The notes under the pieces were generated by a model. That model searched no databases. It was not told the origin of the DNA and saw nothing but the letters and a program-made list of their open reading frames with translations. The position numbers and the translations under genes were made by a program. Below are positions 43,157-54,794 of a stretch of 64,000 nt of DNA, piece after piece (within the stretch, counting starts at the first letter, position 1; each line of letters opens with the position of its first letter). This stretch comes from Aspidapion aeneum (Eukaryota; Arthropoda; Insecta; Coleoptera; Brentidae), in the NCBI GenBank assembly GCA_963576565.1, contig OY755038.1:139758989-139822988 (forward strand), written 5' to 3'.

Positions 43157-43565
43157 ATTCTCAAATACCAAATTGCAAATAATGCAAGGACCTAAAACTA
43201 TAAACAACAAGTGAAATTAAAGAAAGAAAAATAAGAAAAAAGTTTTTGCTTTGGCCGGGACTCGAACCAGGGATCTCTTGCTCTGTACGCAAACATTCTA
43301 AACATTAAACTACCGAAGCCACACATAAATTTTTGGAAAACTTTCATCTATGCAGGCTGCGGTGTCTTAATACAAGAACGAGAGACTCTCAGGGTATTAA
43401 CTCGACCAAGTGACCAAGTCATCAAACTGATTTCTATAATTCTTCCTTCCCACTGTCAAAGGTATGAAAACTATCAACGTCTGAAAACATGAGATCACCT
43501 TTTCGTGTGTTAAAATTTCTGGGCAATGGGCGATTGCCAATATAATTCTCAAATACCAAATTGCA
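43157..43565. repeat. Unit bracketed by a 21-bp direct repeat, contains tRNA-like segment
   Basis: A 21-bp sequence beginning ATTCTCAAATACC is present exactly at 43157-43177 and 43545-43565. The 367 bp between them include a tRNA-like segment and its T/C-rich tail. This could be a long target duplication of a short retroposon or a simple duplication. Confidence 0.5.
43248..43319 (-). other. tRNA-like (SINE head or tRNA pseudogene)
   Basis: On the minus strand a 72-nt cloverleaf can be drawn. The acceptor is GCTTCGG with CCAAAGC (one mismatch), an A-box-like TAGTTTAATG follows, and the anticodon stem is TTTGC/GCAAG with a 7-nt loop GTACAGA. The B-box GGTTCGAGTCC is perfect. The anticodon in this loop (ACA) is not a standard one. 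The same head and tail recur at 49645-49755 on the other strand, so a repeated tRNA-derived element is more likely than a working tRNA gene. Confidence 0.55.
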
Positions 43566-43690
43566 TACCGACGTTTTTTGCTATTTATTTTTGGATATTT
43601 TCCGAAATCTTGTTGCTAACCTAGTTGTCCAATTTTTATTTGCGACTTTTTAAAATTTTAATTAATTTTCATTAATAATAATTATTAAAA

Positions 43691-46600
43691 ATGCCTACTC
43701 TTGAAGAAACGATTACACGATTTACTGTGTTGCGTAATACTGCCATAGAGCAAATGAAGTATCTTTTTAATACTGCCACAGGAGCTAAAAATAATCGTGC
43801 TTTACATAATAAATTAAAAATCGGATTGAGGTATTTAAAAAAGATTAAAAAAGACTTCGAAAAACACCACTCAGCAAAGGTCACCGAGCGAAATACGTTT
43901 TTCGAAGACTTTTTTCAAAAATCGCAAGACATTTAAACCATTCATTATGAAATATTTGAGAAACCCATGGAAGAACTCTCCATGGCGTCTCCCGATCATA
44001 ATAGTACTTTCATGTGCCACTCGGAAAATCATATAATTCCAAAAATGAAGTTAGTGGTTTTTAAAGGTGATATGCAGCAATTTGCTACCTTTCAGCAAAC
44101 TTTTAATACCATGGTGCATACTTCCAGAGCTACCAACCTTGAAAAATTTCATATTTTGGTATCATATTTGGAGGGACCACCCCTTGATTTAATCTCAGAT
44201 ATTCCTATCACCAATGAAAACTATCATCTTGCATACACTACCCTTTTTGAGCGTTACAATAATATACGATTAAGGGCAGCTACTCACTGGAAAAAAATAG
44301 AAAATGTGACCCCCCTTAAATCGGAGAACGCTACTGCTTTACGTAATCTTATCGATACTTTTACGAAAAATTTATCTGCTTTAAAAAATCTAAAATTGGA
44401 TAATAATATCCTAGCTGATTTTATTTTGACTATGATGTTCTTAGACAAACTAGACCCCTCGACGAGAAAAGCTTTTGAGCGGGAACATGCGTCCACTGAA
44501 ATTCCTAAATACGAAATTGTCTCAGAAGGAGCCCTCCATTCCTCAACCTAGTGGAAATCAATCTAAAGCCCCCCCCCCTTAATCATAATCAATCTAACTA
44601 TTAAGGTCACAAATACAGCCGTGCGGCTTCAGTATTCGCTGTAAATTCCGAAGACAAGGTTAAAAGTGGCAACAGCACTTCTATTTCGTGCTTTTTTTGC
44701 AAAAACAATAAGCATCTTATTTATCAATGTCCTTTGTTTTTACAAAAAAATCCAAGTGAAAGATTTGATATAGTTAAAAATAAAAAAGCTTGTATCAACT
44801 GGCAATACTGCACACTCAAACACGCTGTACTAGCGAAAAACGGTGTCGTTATTGTTCTCAACCCCACCACTCATTATTATGCTTTGCTAATAACCCTCAG
44901 GGACCCAAATGCCATTCTGCTTTTCAAGGTCAAATGTTACCTTCTCAAATGCCACAAAGTAATTATGGCCAAATGTCGCCTACTCAAATGTTACCTCCTA
45001 CTAATATTAATAATACCCCCTTTTCGCCGTCTATGGCAGGCCCCAGCACTGCTTTTATGCAAAATCAAAATTTAATGCCCCAGTCACATTTTCAAAATTC
45101 TAACACGTTGGGGCAACCCTCCCGCCCAGATCAGCAGCACTCAAACGGCGCCAAAACCTCAACGGTAGCCATGTTGTTGAATGATCATGACGTCATGTTG
45201 TCCACTGTCCTGGTAAAAGTTAAAGATGCCTTTAATAATTGGCACACTGGGCGGGGAATTTTGGATTCTGGGGCTGAAAGTAGCTTTATTACAAAGGGGT
45301 TTGCAAATAAATTAGGTTTACCTAGATTTAAAGTCGAATTGACTTTACAAGGACTCGAACATATGAGTTCTAACGGCAATACTGGCGTAAACTGTACAAT
45401 TGGTTCTTTAGTTGATCCTAAGTTTTGCCTTAATTCTAAATTTTACTTGGTTAATCAGATTTGCACTAGTGCTTATAATTTTAATAATTTGCCTTGCTTA
45501 GATAATCTGACTTTGGCCGATCCTGGTTTTAATAGTTGCTCCAAAATTGATATGTTGCTTGGAAGTGACATTTACCCCTATGTTTTACAAGAAGGTATAA
45601 TAAATAGCGGTCTTGATATGCCCGTATGCATTAATACGTCATTGGGTTGGACTTTGTTAGGCAAGGTCAGGGAAACCCCTTCTTACACCTCCGTAATCAG
45701 GAATTTTTTTACTTTATCGGAAAGTGAATCTTTAGATGCCACTTTGCAAAGATTTTGGCAGGTCGAAGAAGTGCCCGATAAAAAACATATTTCACCTGAT
45801 GACGAATTTTGCGAAAACTACTTTCTAAAAACCACTAAACGGGAAGAGTCGGGGCGCTACATCGTATCGATGCTATTTAAAATAAATTATCTTGATTTTG
45901 GGGATACTAGGACCTTAGCTTTAAGAAGGTTTTTCTCGCTGGAAAAATGTTTAATAAACAATAATTCCTATAATGCAAGACTATTTAGATCAAGGGCATA
46001 TGACCAAAGTCGAAAAGCCCTTAGATTCCGATTTACATAATTTTTTCTATATTAGTCATCATGCTGTATTTAAAAAAGAGTCAACGACCACGCCCTTAAG
46101 GGTAGTTTTTGACGCAACTAGTTTTGTAAATTAAAAAATTTCTTTACATTCCGCGGTCTATACGGCCCCAAAACTACAGCAAGACTTAGTTGGTATAATT
46201 TTAAAATTTAGACTGCATAAAATTTGCTTTACATGCGATTTAAGGCAAATGTATTGCAGAATCGGAATAGATAGTAGCCAACATAAATTCCTGAGAATTT
46301 TATGGCGGTTTTCACCCCAAGAACCACTTTCTGATTATGATATAAATGTTATTCTCTTCGGTGTATCATGTTCGCCGTATCTTGCAATACGAAGCTTGCT
46401 AATGATTATTCTGATTTACCACTGGCTTCTAAAGCCTTACGAGAGTCTTGCTATATAGATGATGTGACATGCGGGAGCTTTGACCTGCCAAATGCGATTT
46501 TGTTAAAAAATCAGTTAATAGAGCTTTTAGGGCGGGGCAACTTTGAAGCGCGTAAATGGACAAGTAATGATCCCAGATTATTAGAGGGTTTACCCGAATC

Positions 46601-48926
46601 GCACATTCAAAATAATGCGTTATCTTTTGAGCCCGGTCAAGGATAATTTTTTCTACTACTTTGAACCTAGGAAACACAATACTTGCACGAAAAGAACTAT
46701 TTTGAGTGATCTAGCTAGAATGTACGATCCCTGCGGATTTTTGACCCCCGTCACTTTTTTAGGGAAAGCCCTAGTACAATACTGCTGGTCTATAGGCCTT
46801 AACTGGGACATTCCTGTACCTAACGAAATATTTTTAAAGTGGGAAAAGTTTAAACTTGAACTTTCAAATTTGCAAGATTTTTTCATACCGCGAGAAATTA
46901 ATATTTCAAACTATAAAAATGCACAACTTATTGGATTCAGTGACTCCAGTGAAATCGGATATTGTCCGCGTAGGTTATTCAGATAATTCGATAAACAACT
47001 TTTTGTCGCAGGGAAATCCAAATTAGCGCCTTTACAGCGGCAGAGTATACCTCGATTAGAACTATGTGGCTGCATTTTACTTTGCAAACTAATAAAATTT
47101 GTTTATGATACTTTGCACTCTACAATTAATTTTGAAAATATTTACGCATTTTCGGACAGTCAATGTGCGTTAGACTGGATCAGAGGTTCTGCGCATACGT
47201 GGAAAACTTATATTGCTAACCGGGTAGCCTACATTCAGGAAAAAATCAATCCAGAATGTTGGTTTTATGTACCCTGCCGACTGTGGGTCCAGGGGTATGT
47301 ACCCTGGAGAGTTTTTAAATTTTACCCTTTGGAAACAGGGACCCGAGTTTTTGTATCAATCACGAGATACTTGGTCATTCACTAAATACGATTTACCCGT
47401 TTGCGAGGAATCCCAAACGGAAAAAAGAAACTTGCTTAATAGTTTAAATCTTAATACAACTTTAGTAGAAAAGAATTTTATAGAAATTCTTTTTGAACGC
47501 GATAGTTCTTTAATTAAAATTAAAAGAATAGTTGGCTATTTTTTGCGTACTATTGATATTTTTAAAAATAAAAATAAAAATAATTTATCGTACTTAACTA
47601 ATGTTGAGCTACACCGTGCATTGCTTTTTATCATAAAACACGTGCAATCGATTTATTTTAAACAAGAAATTAACTTATTGCAAAAAATAGACCAATGACC
47701 AATAAGGCCTTAATAAAATTGAATCCTTTTTTGGAAGCAAGCACAGGTCTTTTACGCGTCAGTGGACGTCTTACCTACTCAGATTTATCTTTTGATAAAA
47801 AATATCCCTTGCTTTTACCAAACAATTGCTTGCTTACAACTTTGCTTATTAAAGAAATACATATACATATACACACTACTATGTTCTTATTTTTCCTAAA
47901 CTTTTGGATTGTTTCTGCCAAACGTACTATACGAAAAATATTGCATCATTGCTTAGATTGTTGGAAAACTAAGCCAGTTTCTTTTCAACCCCCCATGGAT
48001 AATCTACCCAAATTTCGATTGCTACAAGCCAAGCCCTTTTTGCATGTCGGACTTCTGTGGTCCATTTGAAATTAAAACGAGTAAATTGCGCAAGGCAAAA
48101 AGTACTAAATCTTATGTTTGCTTATTTATTTGTTGCGTTGTAAAATGCGTATATCTTGATTTAGTTTCCGAGATGTCTACAGACGCTTTTTTAGCTGCCC
48201 TTCGGCGCTTTGTGGCCCGAAGAGGCCGGGTCCAACATTTTTATACTGACTGCGGTAGTAAGTAACTTTGTAGGCTCGAATAGGTACTTACGTAACATTT
48301 TAGAAGACTGTGCTAAGCAAGAGTCAATTATGTGGCATTTTAATCCCCCAGGAGCGCCTCATATGGGTGGCCTATAGGAATCTAATATAAAATCCACTAA
48401 AACCCATTTAACAAGGGTTATTGGCACGCAAGTACTTACTTATGAAGAGTTGGCGACCGTGTTAACTCAGGTAGAGGCGGTACTAAATTCACGTCCTTTG
48501 TGTGAAATTTCAAATGACCCTAATGACCTCGCTGTCTTAACGCCAGGGCATTTTTTATGTTTGGAGCCCCTGACGGCTCTGCCTGACCCTGACTTTACGG
48601 AAATCCAGTTAAATAGATTGGACAGGTGGCAACTTTTATTGCGTTTGCAACAAGATTTCTGGAAGCGTTGGAAAGCTGAATACTTGCATACCTTGAGGCA
48701 AAGAGCCAAATGGCATACTGAAATGGGGTCTGTGACTGAAGGTACTCTAGTATTATTAAAAGATGAAAATTCACCTCCCTTAGAGTGGCCCCTTGGCCGT
48801 ATCACTCAAGTAATTTACGGTGCCGACAAGGTGCCTCGGGTTGCGGTAGTAAAGACTACCAAGGGTAGTTATAAAAGGCCCTTGGTAAAGCTTTGCCCTT
48901 TGCCACCACCAATTTCTAATGAATGA
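43691..48926 (+). pseudogene. Second BEL/Pao polyprotein, heavily decayed
   Basis: Sister family of the intact BEL/Pao copy; the domains are in the same order over about 5.2 kb. Gag: start 'MPTLEETITRF' at 43691, the DUF1759-type segment 'LVVFKGDMQQFATFQQTF' near 44050-44110. Zinc knuckles: 44695-44880, where one Cys of the second knuckle is Trp (CINWQYC). Protease: 'LDSGAESS' near 45262. RT: 'RVVFDAT' near 46103, 'CDLRQMY', 'FGVSCSPYLAIR', catalytic YIDD near 46453. RNase H: 'GFSDSS' near 46933 and 'FSDSQ' near 47150. Integrase: about 47700-48380, with 'TDCGS' and 'PHMGG'. The C-terminal domain at 48450-48926 is open and ends 'RPLVKLCPLP'. At least ten frameshifts or stops are visible, so no protein can be made. 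Confidence 0.85.
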
Positions 48927-48942
48927 AATGCTCGGGCATTTC

Positions 48943-49600
48943 ATGGGGGCGGGAAGGGTCCGTTTTCGCCCTTTTGTATATAATTTTTTCCTAATACTTT
49001 GGGAATATTTTTAGAACTAACATTTTTTATTATTTTCATTACGTCGCTATGCAAGTAGAAAATACGCGATTTTGTTTTAATACTGATTAAAAATTACTTA
49101 CTTAATACATTACTAATTTAATTCAAATTAAGTAGAATTAATAACTACTTTGCTACGTTAGTTTTCATACAAGCTCGATGCTGCTCTCCTTTTCATCCCT
49201 TACATGAACCCCCCATTTAACTCCTTTCCTACGCTTTTCCTGATTCCTCACGCAGGAACATGGTGTGAACGCGCCACCACTGGAGACGCGAGCGAGATGC
49301 GCGCGCGGTTCTGCTGAAAAGAGAGCAACAAGCATGGGACATGAGACTAATTCGCTGCTGCAAAAAGGCGACAATTTTTTGCGTGCCGTGCGGTACAACC
49401 TAATCAATTATAATAATTAATTTACATTTTTGCGTTATAAACACATGCGTGTTTGGACATTGCAGTGCTTTTTATGGAACAAGCGTGACTCTCCTACATT
49501 TGGTAAGTCGAGCTTGTTTTCTTTGCTTTTTCTAATATTTAAATATTTTACGATTAATTATCATCCCCTCTCTGAGTGTTAAAACTCAAAACATAGGATT
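48943..49600 (+). repeat. Candidate 3' LTR and polypurine tract of the decayed BEL/Pao copy
   Basis: A purine tract (gggggcgggaaggg, 48943-48956) follows the pol stop, as in the intact copy. Beyond it are segments resembling the intact LTR in order ('GCGTGACTCTCCTAC' then 'TGGTAAGT'). No matching 5' LTR was found ahead of 43691, so the limits are uncertain. Confidence 0.4.
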
Positions 49601-49644
49601 TGCCAGATGAATAAACCCTGACAATTCATAGATAGAAATTATTT

Positions 49645-49755
49645 ACAATGTTTAGAATGTTTGCGTACAGAGCAAGAGATCCCGGTTCGAGTCCCGACCG
49701 AAGCAAAAACTTTTTTCTTATTTTTCTTTCTTTAATTTCACTTGTTGTTTATACC
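49645..49755 (+). repeat. tRNA-derived SINE-like fragment
   Basis: Same head as the minus-strand copy at 43248-43319 (TTTAGAATGTTTGCGTACAG, then a B-box GGTTCGAGTCC and CCGAAGC), lacking the acceptor 5' strand. It is followed by the same T/C-rich body ending TTCACTTGTTGTTTATA. The two copies face outward in opposite orientation around the decayed BEL/Pao copy. Confidence 0.55.
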
Positions 49756-49984
49756 ATTGTATACAGTTAAATATTTAATAAGTTAGACATAACTTTTTAA
49801 AGTACCTGCCTTAACATATAAATAAATGTGTTTGATGAAGTCCTCAAATCAAACAAAAATTTTTAACAATTATATTTGTAACTCAGTAAATAATACGGTA
49901 AGTAAAAAATATTTTTAATTAGTATTAATTTAAAACTTAATTTTTCGAGTTGAATTCATTTAAATTTGGGGAGGGGGCATCCTC
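49756..49984. other. no gene recognised
   Basis: AT-rich spacer with no supported feature. Confidence 0.4.
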
Positions 49985-51075
49985 CCTCTTGCCCCCCTTA
50001 AAAGTGATCTTTTACAGTATTTTTCTAATTATTTGCAAACTTTTAACTTGGACAAAAACTAAGTAATAGTTATTGAGGCTGACGAAAAGTCTTCTCTAAC
50101 GATGTATAACACGTCCCCCTTACATCAGTGGTGCACCTTTTATAGACATTTAAATAAATGAGAGGTGTGGAAAAAACAATATTTTTTTAATTTTCTTGAA
50201 TTTTATTGTCCTACATGTCTGGTTTTAAAACTTGTTTTTTAAGCTGAAGAAATTCCCTTTCCAGCGATGTATATCACTCCCTCCTCAAGGCAGCGGTAGA
50301 TCTAGCATAGACGCACCAAAAATGGTCATATTTGGTACACTTGACTTTTCATTTAATACAACCATGTTGGAACAGTACTAATACACACTAAACTTGGTAT
50401 GAATATACAGTATACTCCCCCGAAAATATAACGAGGGGGAACCATCCGCTGTCTCTGGGTGGCGGGTGATTTTTCCCCTTAATGTTTTTTTCGACATTTT
50501 TTATTAATAATCCGAAAAGTATCAACTTCAAATCTTCTACATATAATTTTTGAAGCAGATAAAATTTTCTATCCAGCAATGTTTGTGGCCCCCCCGGAAG
50601 CAGCCGCGCACGTTCAATAAGCGTAGGAAAAACGGGGTACATACAAGTTGGATAAAAAATACCACAAACAAATACAAACATTTAAATTTTAAAAATGTAC
50701 CCCTTCTTTCCTATGGAACGTGCACCCCTGCTTCCAGAGGGGGCCAAAAACATTGCTATAAAGAAAAATTTGTCTGCTCCAAAAATGGTTTCTAGAAGAT
50801 TCTTAAAAAATTTTACATTTTTCGGTTTATTAGAAAAAAAATTAAAAAAATATTTAAGGGGGGAATAGTAAGAAGTAAAATTTAAAAAGATTAAAAAAAA
50901 AACACAGTTTTTGCCATACCTCTCATTTATTTAAATGCCTGTAAAAGGTGTAAGTTAGAGAGGACTTTTCATCAGCCTGAATAATTGTTACTTTGTTGTT
51001 TTTGCCAAGTTAAAAGTTTGCAAATAATTGGAAAAATACTGTAAGAGAACACTTTTGAGGGAGGTGAGAGACCAC
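49985..51075. repeat. Large palindromic repeat
   Basis: 49985-50190 is the inverted partner of about 50865-51075 (shared 'ACAGTATTTTTC(T/C)AATTATT', 'CATTTAAATAAATGAGAGGT'). 50455-50635 is the inverted partner of about 50690-50860 (shared 'CC(C/G)GAAGCAG', 'GTGCACGTTC' and 'GCAATGTTT'). The centre is near 50665. The left arm carries about 260 bp (50190-50450) with no partner. Two short 80-97-codon frames at 50388-50681 and 50550-50795 arise from the arms and are not credited. Confidence 0.75.
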
Positions 51076-51962
51076 TGCCGTCAGAGGGTACTAAAAAGGT
51101 GCATCGTTGAAAAGGAAATTGTATCCGCTTGAAAAATGATCTCTAGAAGATTTTTGGAAAAGTTTACTGTTTTCGAGTTATTAGCAAAAAACTATCAAAA
51201 GTTGGGGTGGTGGTTCCCTAGGGCCTGACATATTGCTGCTTCAACTAACCTAACGTAATCGATTAGTATACTTAGTTTCAGTAAACGAAGCTGATGATAC
51301 CTTTTTCCTCGTTTTTGAGGAGATTAAATAGGCAACTCGGTTAATAATAAAGAAAGCGATCTGCGGATTTTACTTTACTTATCTCTTTTTTTGAGCCCTT
51401 AAAATTTGCATTACTTGATTGCCAATACTGCAGTTTCGCACAATTATTAAAAGTTATGATATTATCGTAATTAAACAATGTCTTGCTTATTTTACGAGAT
51501 GTTTCAATGTTGTAAAAACATTTCAATGGTAACGTTTTTTGAGAAAAAAAATGGCTTGGTCTTGATGATAGTAGTTTTGACATACCTATGCGTTTGCCTT
51601 CGTAACATAGGGATTTTATGTAATAAAAAAACCAGTCAGAATGGCAGAAAGTAAACTGACAAAATTTGTAATTATCTGAACTGAACATTTTTTATTTTGT
51701 CGCGAACTTTTACAAAAAGTTTTATTTCGAAATAGTGTTTCCTCCAAGTTTTGTGTAAAATTTCTGTGGTCTAATTCTATCTAAAATTACTCCATATCTA
51801 GAAAAAATACTATTCATGTGCATGGACATTGTATTATTTTTTATAAAGTTGGTACAAAGAGGAAAACACTGTAACTTGCCTAGGTTGCGCAGGCAAACAA
51901 AATAATTTATAGTAACAAACTTAAATACGGATCTGGACTTTTTTGTATTCTTTACTAGAAAT
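51076..51962. other. no gene recognised
   Basis: The first 170 bases resemble the palindrome family at 49985-51075 ('GATCTCTAGAAGATTTTTGG', 'GAGTTATTAGCAAAAAAC'). The rest is AT-rich with no supported ORF or RNA gene; the 115-codon minus frame at 51341-51688 shows no recognisable domain. Confidence 0.45.
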
Positions 51963-51991
51963 ACGAGTCGTTAAATACCGAGATGAATTCC
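51963..51991. repeat. 29-bp inverted repeat, left copy
   Basis: Begins ACGAGTCGTTAAATACCGAG. Perfect inverted partner at 53605-53633, 1.6 kb away; the pair encloses the CAGGGTGT elements. Confidence 0.7.
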
Positions 51992-52290
51992 ATCAAAGGA
52001 GCATGCGCCAAAATTAACGTCAAAATGTCTAATTTAAATTATTGGCGCGAATACCGGGATTGGCGCGAGATCGAAGAGCTTAACGTATAATAAAAAATTC
52101 AAGGTATAAAATAATGGTCAATTCTAATTTTTAGGTTTGATTTTATGTAGGTACCGGGTGGTTTTTTATAACCGGAACACTCAGCAACTTTATCATTGAA
52201 AATAAAGGGCTATAATAAATTGTAGATTTTTTTGGTTAATTATGACAACTTTAAAAGCCAACATAATTTTTTTCTATCCGTCACTATGTA

Positions 52291-53105
52291 CAGGGTGTCT
52301 CAAATTCGATGTTTTTGGGGGGTTTCGGGTATTTCTAGAGGGGCTAAAAAAACCTGGTCCCCCTTTGCGACACTCAAATTTCAAAAGAAGCTTAAGGGTG
52401 AAAATCGCATTTTGATATAGCAAGCCGTTTTTAAACTACGGGGTGTTTTTAAAAAGTCTGCATTTTGGGAAGGGGTCTATAACTTGTTTATTTATTAATA
52501 TTTTTTATTTCTGTGAAAACATTCTTAAGACACTTTTTTAAGAGGAATTGAACTGTTAAATTAAATTTCATTTGTCACTTTTAGTTTTTCACATAAAATT
52601 ATTTTTTTTTATTTTTACCACATATTTTAGTTTGCTTAATGGGCTTAAAATATTTTAATATTATAAAATTATAAAAATAAAAATATAATAAAGAGTTGAT
52701 TAAAAAATAAAAATAAAGAAAACAATAAAAAAAAATAAAAAATTGAAATATTGAGTGTGATTTTAAAGGAAATTTTAGGCTGATTTTAAAAATCGAAAAA
52801 AAGAGAGATATTCTGTAAGAAAAATAACAACTTTATGCAATATTTTAAAAACCAAAAGAGATAAATAAAAACCGTTTACATCTGTCAATTCTTCAAGAAA
52901 AGATCTATAAGAAAGCTATTTACACAAAAGCAAAATGCAGACAAAAACACTCCGTAGCTTAAAAACGGCTTACTATATCTAAATGTGGTTTTCACCTTTA
53001 GGCTTCTCTTAAAATTTGAGCGTCGCAAAGGGGGCTCAGTTTTTTTCTATCTCCCCTAGAAATACCCGACACCACAAAAAAAAACAACGAATTTGGGACA
53101 CCCTG
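52291..53105. mobile_element. CAGGGTGT foldback/MITE-like element (815 bp)
   Basis: The ends CAGGGTGTCTCAAATTCG (52291) and CGAATTTGGGACACCCTG (53105) are inverted copies, with TA on each side (52289-52290 and 53106-53107). The arms pair over about 200 bp, including 'TTTCGGGTATTTCTAGAGGGG' with its counterpart at 53060-53075, and 'AAAAACGGCTTACTATATC' with 52415-52435. The centre is AT-rich and non-coding. It looks like a non-autonomous TA-targeting element. Confidence 0.8.
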
Positions 53106-53107
53106 TA

Positions 53108-53197
53108 CAGGGTGTGACAATGAAGTCGATTTTTTGAGAGGGAACACCCTGTACAGGGTGTGACAATGAAGTCGATTTTTTGAGAGGGAACACCCTG
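53108..53197. repeat. Two tandem 44-bp TA-bounded CAGGGTGT...ACACCCTG units
   Basis: Units 53108-53151 and 53154-53197 are identical, each starting CAGGGTGTGACAATGAAGTC and ending GGGAACACCCTG, separated by TA. They abut the 815-bp element with the same termini. Confidence 0.8.
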
Positions 53198-53868
53198 TAT
53201 ATTTTTGCATTTTAAGATTCGTCTTTTCTTTTTGATTTCAAAAATATACAATATCTATGTGCTGCGATTAATATTTTTTGAGGTATATGCAGTATTTCTT
53301 CTATATGCATTTCACGTTTATTTTGTTTTGCCATGGGAGTATTGACAAATTTAAATGCGCTAAATCTTAAAAAATGTTTATCGTAGCATAGACATACAGT
53401 AGAACCCCGATGACAGTGTTTATTCAAATTAAATTGGGCACTAAATAATTTGTCACGCAACTTGCATGTCACCGGCAATTTCACAGCACAAAAACGACGA
53501 ATTTTCATCAAAGAACTGGGAATTATTAAAGTTTTGCTGTATAAAACCATACTGAACAGTTGATTGGTTGGCAGAAGTGACAGATCAACGCTTGCGCACG
53601 TCTTGGAATTCATCTCGGTATTTAACGACTCGTCTAGAAATAACCCGTATCGACAATTTGACAGCGTCATTTTTTTACTATATGAGAGTAGGGGTTTGTT
53701 GAAATTACCATATTTTCGAAAATTATTAAATGTAGTAAAAACTACGAAGTGTGGCAAAAATCTGATTATACCATAAGGTATGCTGCTATATTTTATCAAT
53801 TACCGATAAAATTCGAACAGCCGTGTATATGTCTATAAAATATTAACTTTTTTAAAATATTTTTTTAG
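53198..53868. other. no gene recognised; Tigger/pogo-like end
   Basis: Contains CAGTAGAACCCCGAT at 53397-53411, which resembles the terminus of pogo/Tigger DNA transposons, but no second end or transposase was found. A 195-codon minus-strand frame (53212-53799) spans this motif and the 29-bp inverted repeat, has no recognisable domain, and is not credited as a gene. Confidence 0.4.
53605..53633. repeat. 29-bp inverted repeat, right copy
   Basis: Reverse complement of 51963-51991 without mismatch. Adjacent bases (TCTAGA versus CTAGAAAT) are only partly shared. Confidence 0.7.
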
Positions 53869-54004
53869 GAAAAGTTTGAAGAAGTTAATCAAGCATATGA
53901 GTTTTTATGCAATATGACAGGCCAAAAATCGAATGGTCCCAATCCCAACAATATTGTTTTGATTTTAAAAACACAAAGTATTCTATTTTGTAGATATAAA
54001 GATG
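53869..54004 (+). CDS. Exon resembling RME-8 / DNAJC13 (end of DnaJ domain)
   Basis: A 136-bp open segment is flanked by TTTTTTTAG before and GTAAGT after, so both splice signals fit. It encodes 45 codons plus one base (phase 1 end). The peptide opens 'EKFEEVNQAYEFLC' and closes 'NIVLILKTQSILFCRYKD', which is the region just after the HPD loop of RME-8/DNAJC13, an endosomal DnaJ protein acting with Hsc70 in clathrin uncoating and recycling. The middle ('NMTGQKSNGPNPNN') is more diverged than I expect for this conserved protein. No neighbouring RME-8 exon (HPD-containing exon upstream, 'PYKYAGYP' downstream) is visible within the window, so this is either one exon of a gene with long introns or an isolated, decaying copy. 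Family assignment is from memory. Confidence 0.6.
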
Positions 54005-54794
54005 GTAAGTCACCAAATTGTAATCCTTAATACAAGCTTATAGATAATACTTTTATAATCATTAAAGCAGAATTATCAGTAATCATTAAAACAGCTAACG
54101 AGCCCCGTGCACGCCTGTCCAATATTTTGTTTGCTTTATCTGTTTGAGTACTCCACGGTACGGTATACGCCGACAAATAACCCAATTTGTAAAGCACGAA
54201 ACGTTACCAAATCGCAAAATAAAGCATTGTTTTGAAGTCTTATCAATTTCAAAAGCAACTTTGTTACTGAATTTTTTTTATGTAACCAACATTTTTTTTG
54301 CGTGACTATTTAGTGACATACCTAAAAAATACGCTTTTTTTAATATTAAAAGTGATGAACCTTTAGAGATATCATTTAACGAATTTTCGCCAGTTATGTG
54401 AAATTGGAAAACTATTAGAAATTTAACGAGTCACTTTGCTTATTAAAAAGTTATTTACCTTATCTTATTCTGGATCATTGATTTTCTAAGAAAAGAAATT
54501 GATGAAAAATGAAAATATGCGAACAGCGTGTGTATTTTCGTTTGAGTTCCGCTTAGCAGCTAAGGACTTTTTCCAATCCACTAAAGCGACATAAAAACTC
54601 GCAAAAAATGCATTTTTTATATGATATACGAGTATGAGAAAACAAATTCCCAGACAAAGCAAACAAATTAAAATGGTTAGAATAAGGAAATAAATATACA
54701 ATGCTAAACCCAATTAGATCAACACGCATTTCGAATGCAAAATACTTTTAAGTATGTAATTAAATGCTATCTACAAAAAGGAGCGTGGTCTAAA
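54005..54794. other. no gene recognised
   Basis: If the RME-8-like exon is real, this would be its intron. A 75-codon hydrophobic minus frame at 54486-54713 has no recognisable domain. No RNA gene or repeat was seen. Confidence 0.45.

Noticed and set aside
43248..43319. Functional tRNA gene
   Set aside because: The anticodon loop is not that of a standard tRNA, the acceptor has a mismatch, and the segment recurs with a shared tail, so a tRNA-derived repeat fits better.
53212..53799. 195-codon minus-strand frame
   Set aside because: It crosses a Tigger-like end and the 29-bp inverted repeat, and no domain is recognisable; most likely a chance frame.
54486..54713. Small membrane protein on the minus strand
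   Set aside because: The hydrophobic stretch reflects AT-rich sequence; there is no recognisable family or supporting context.
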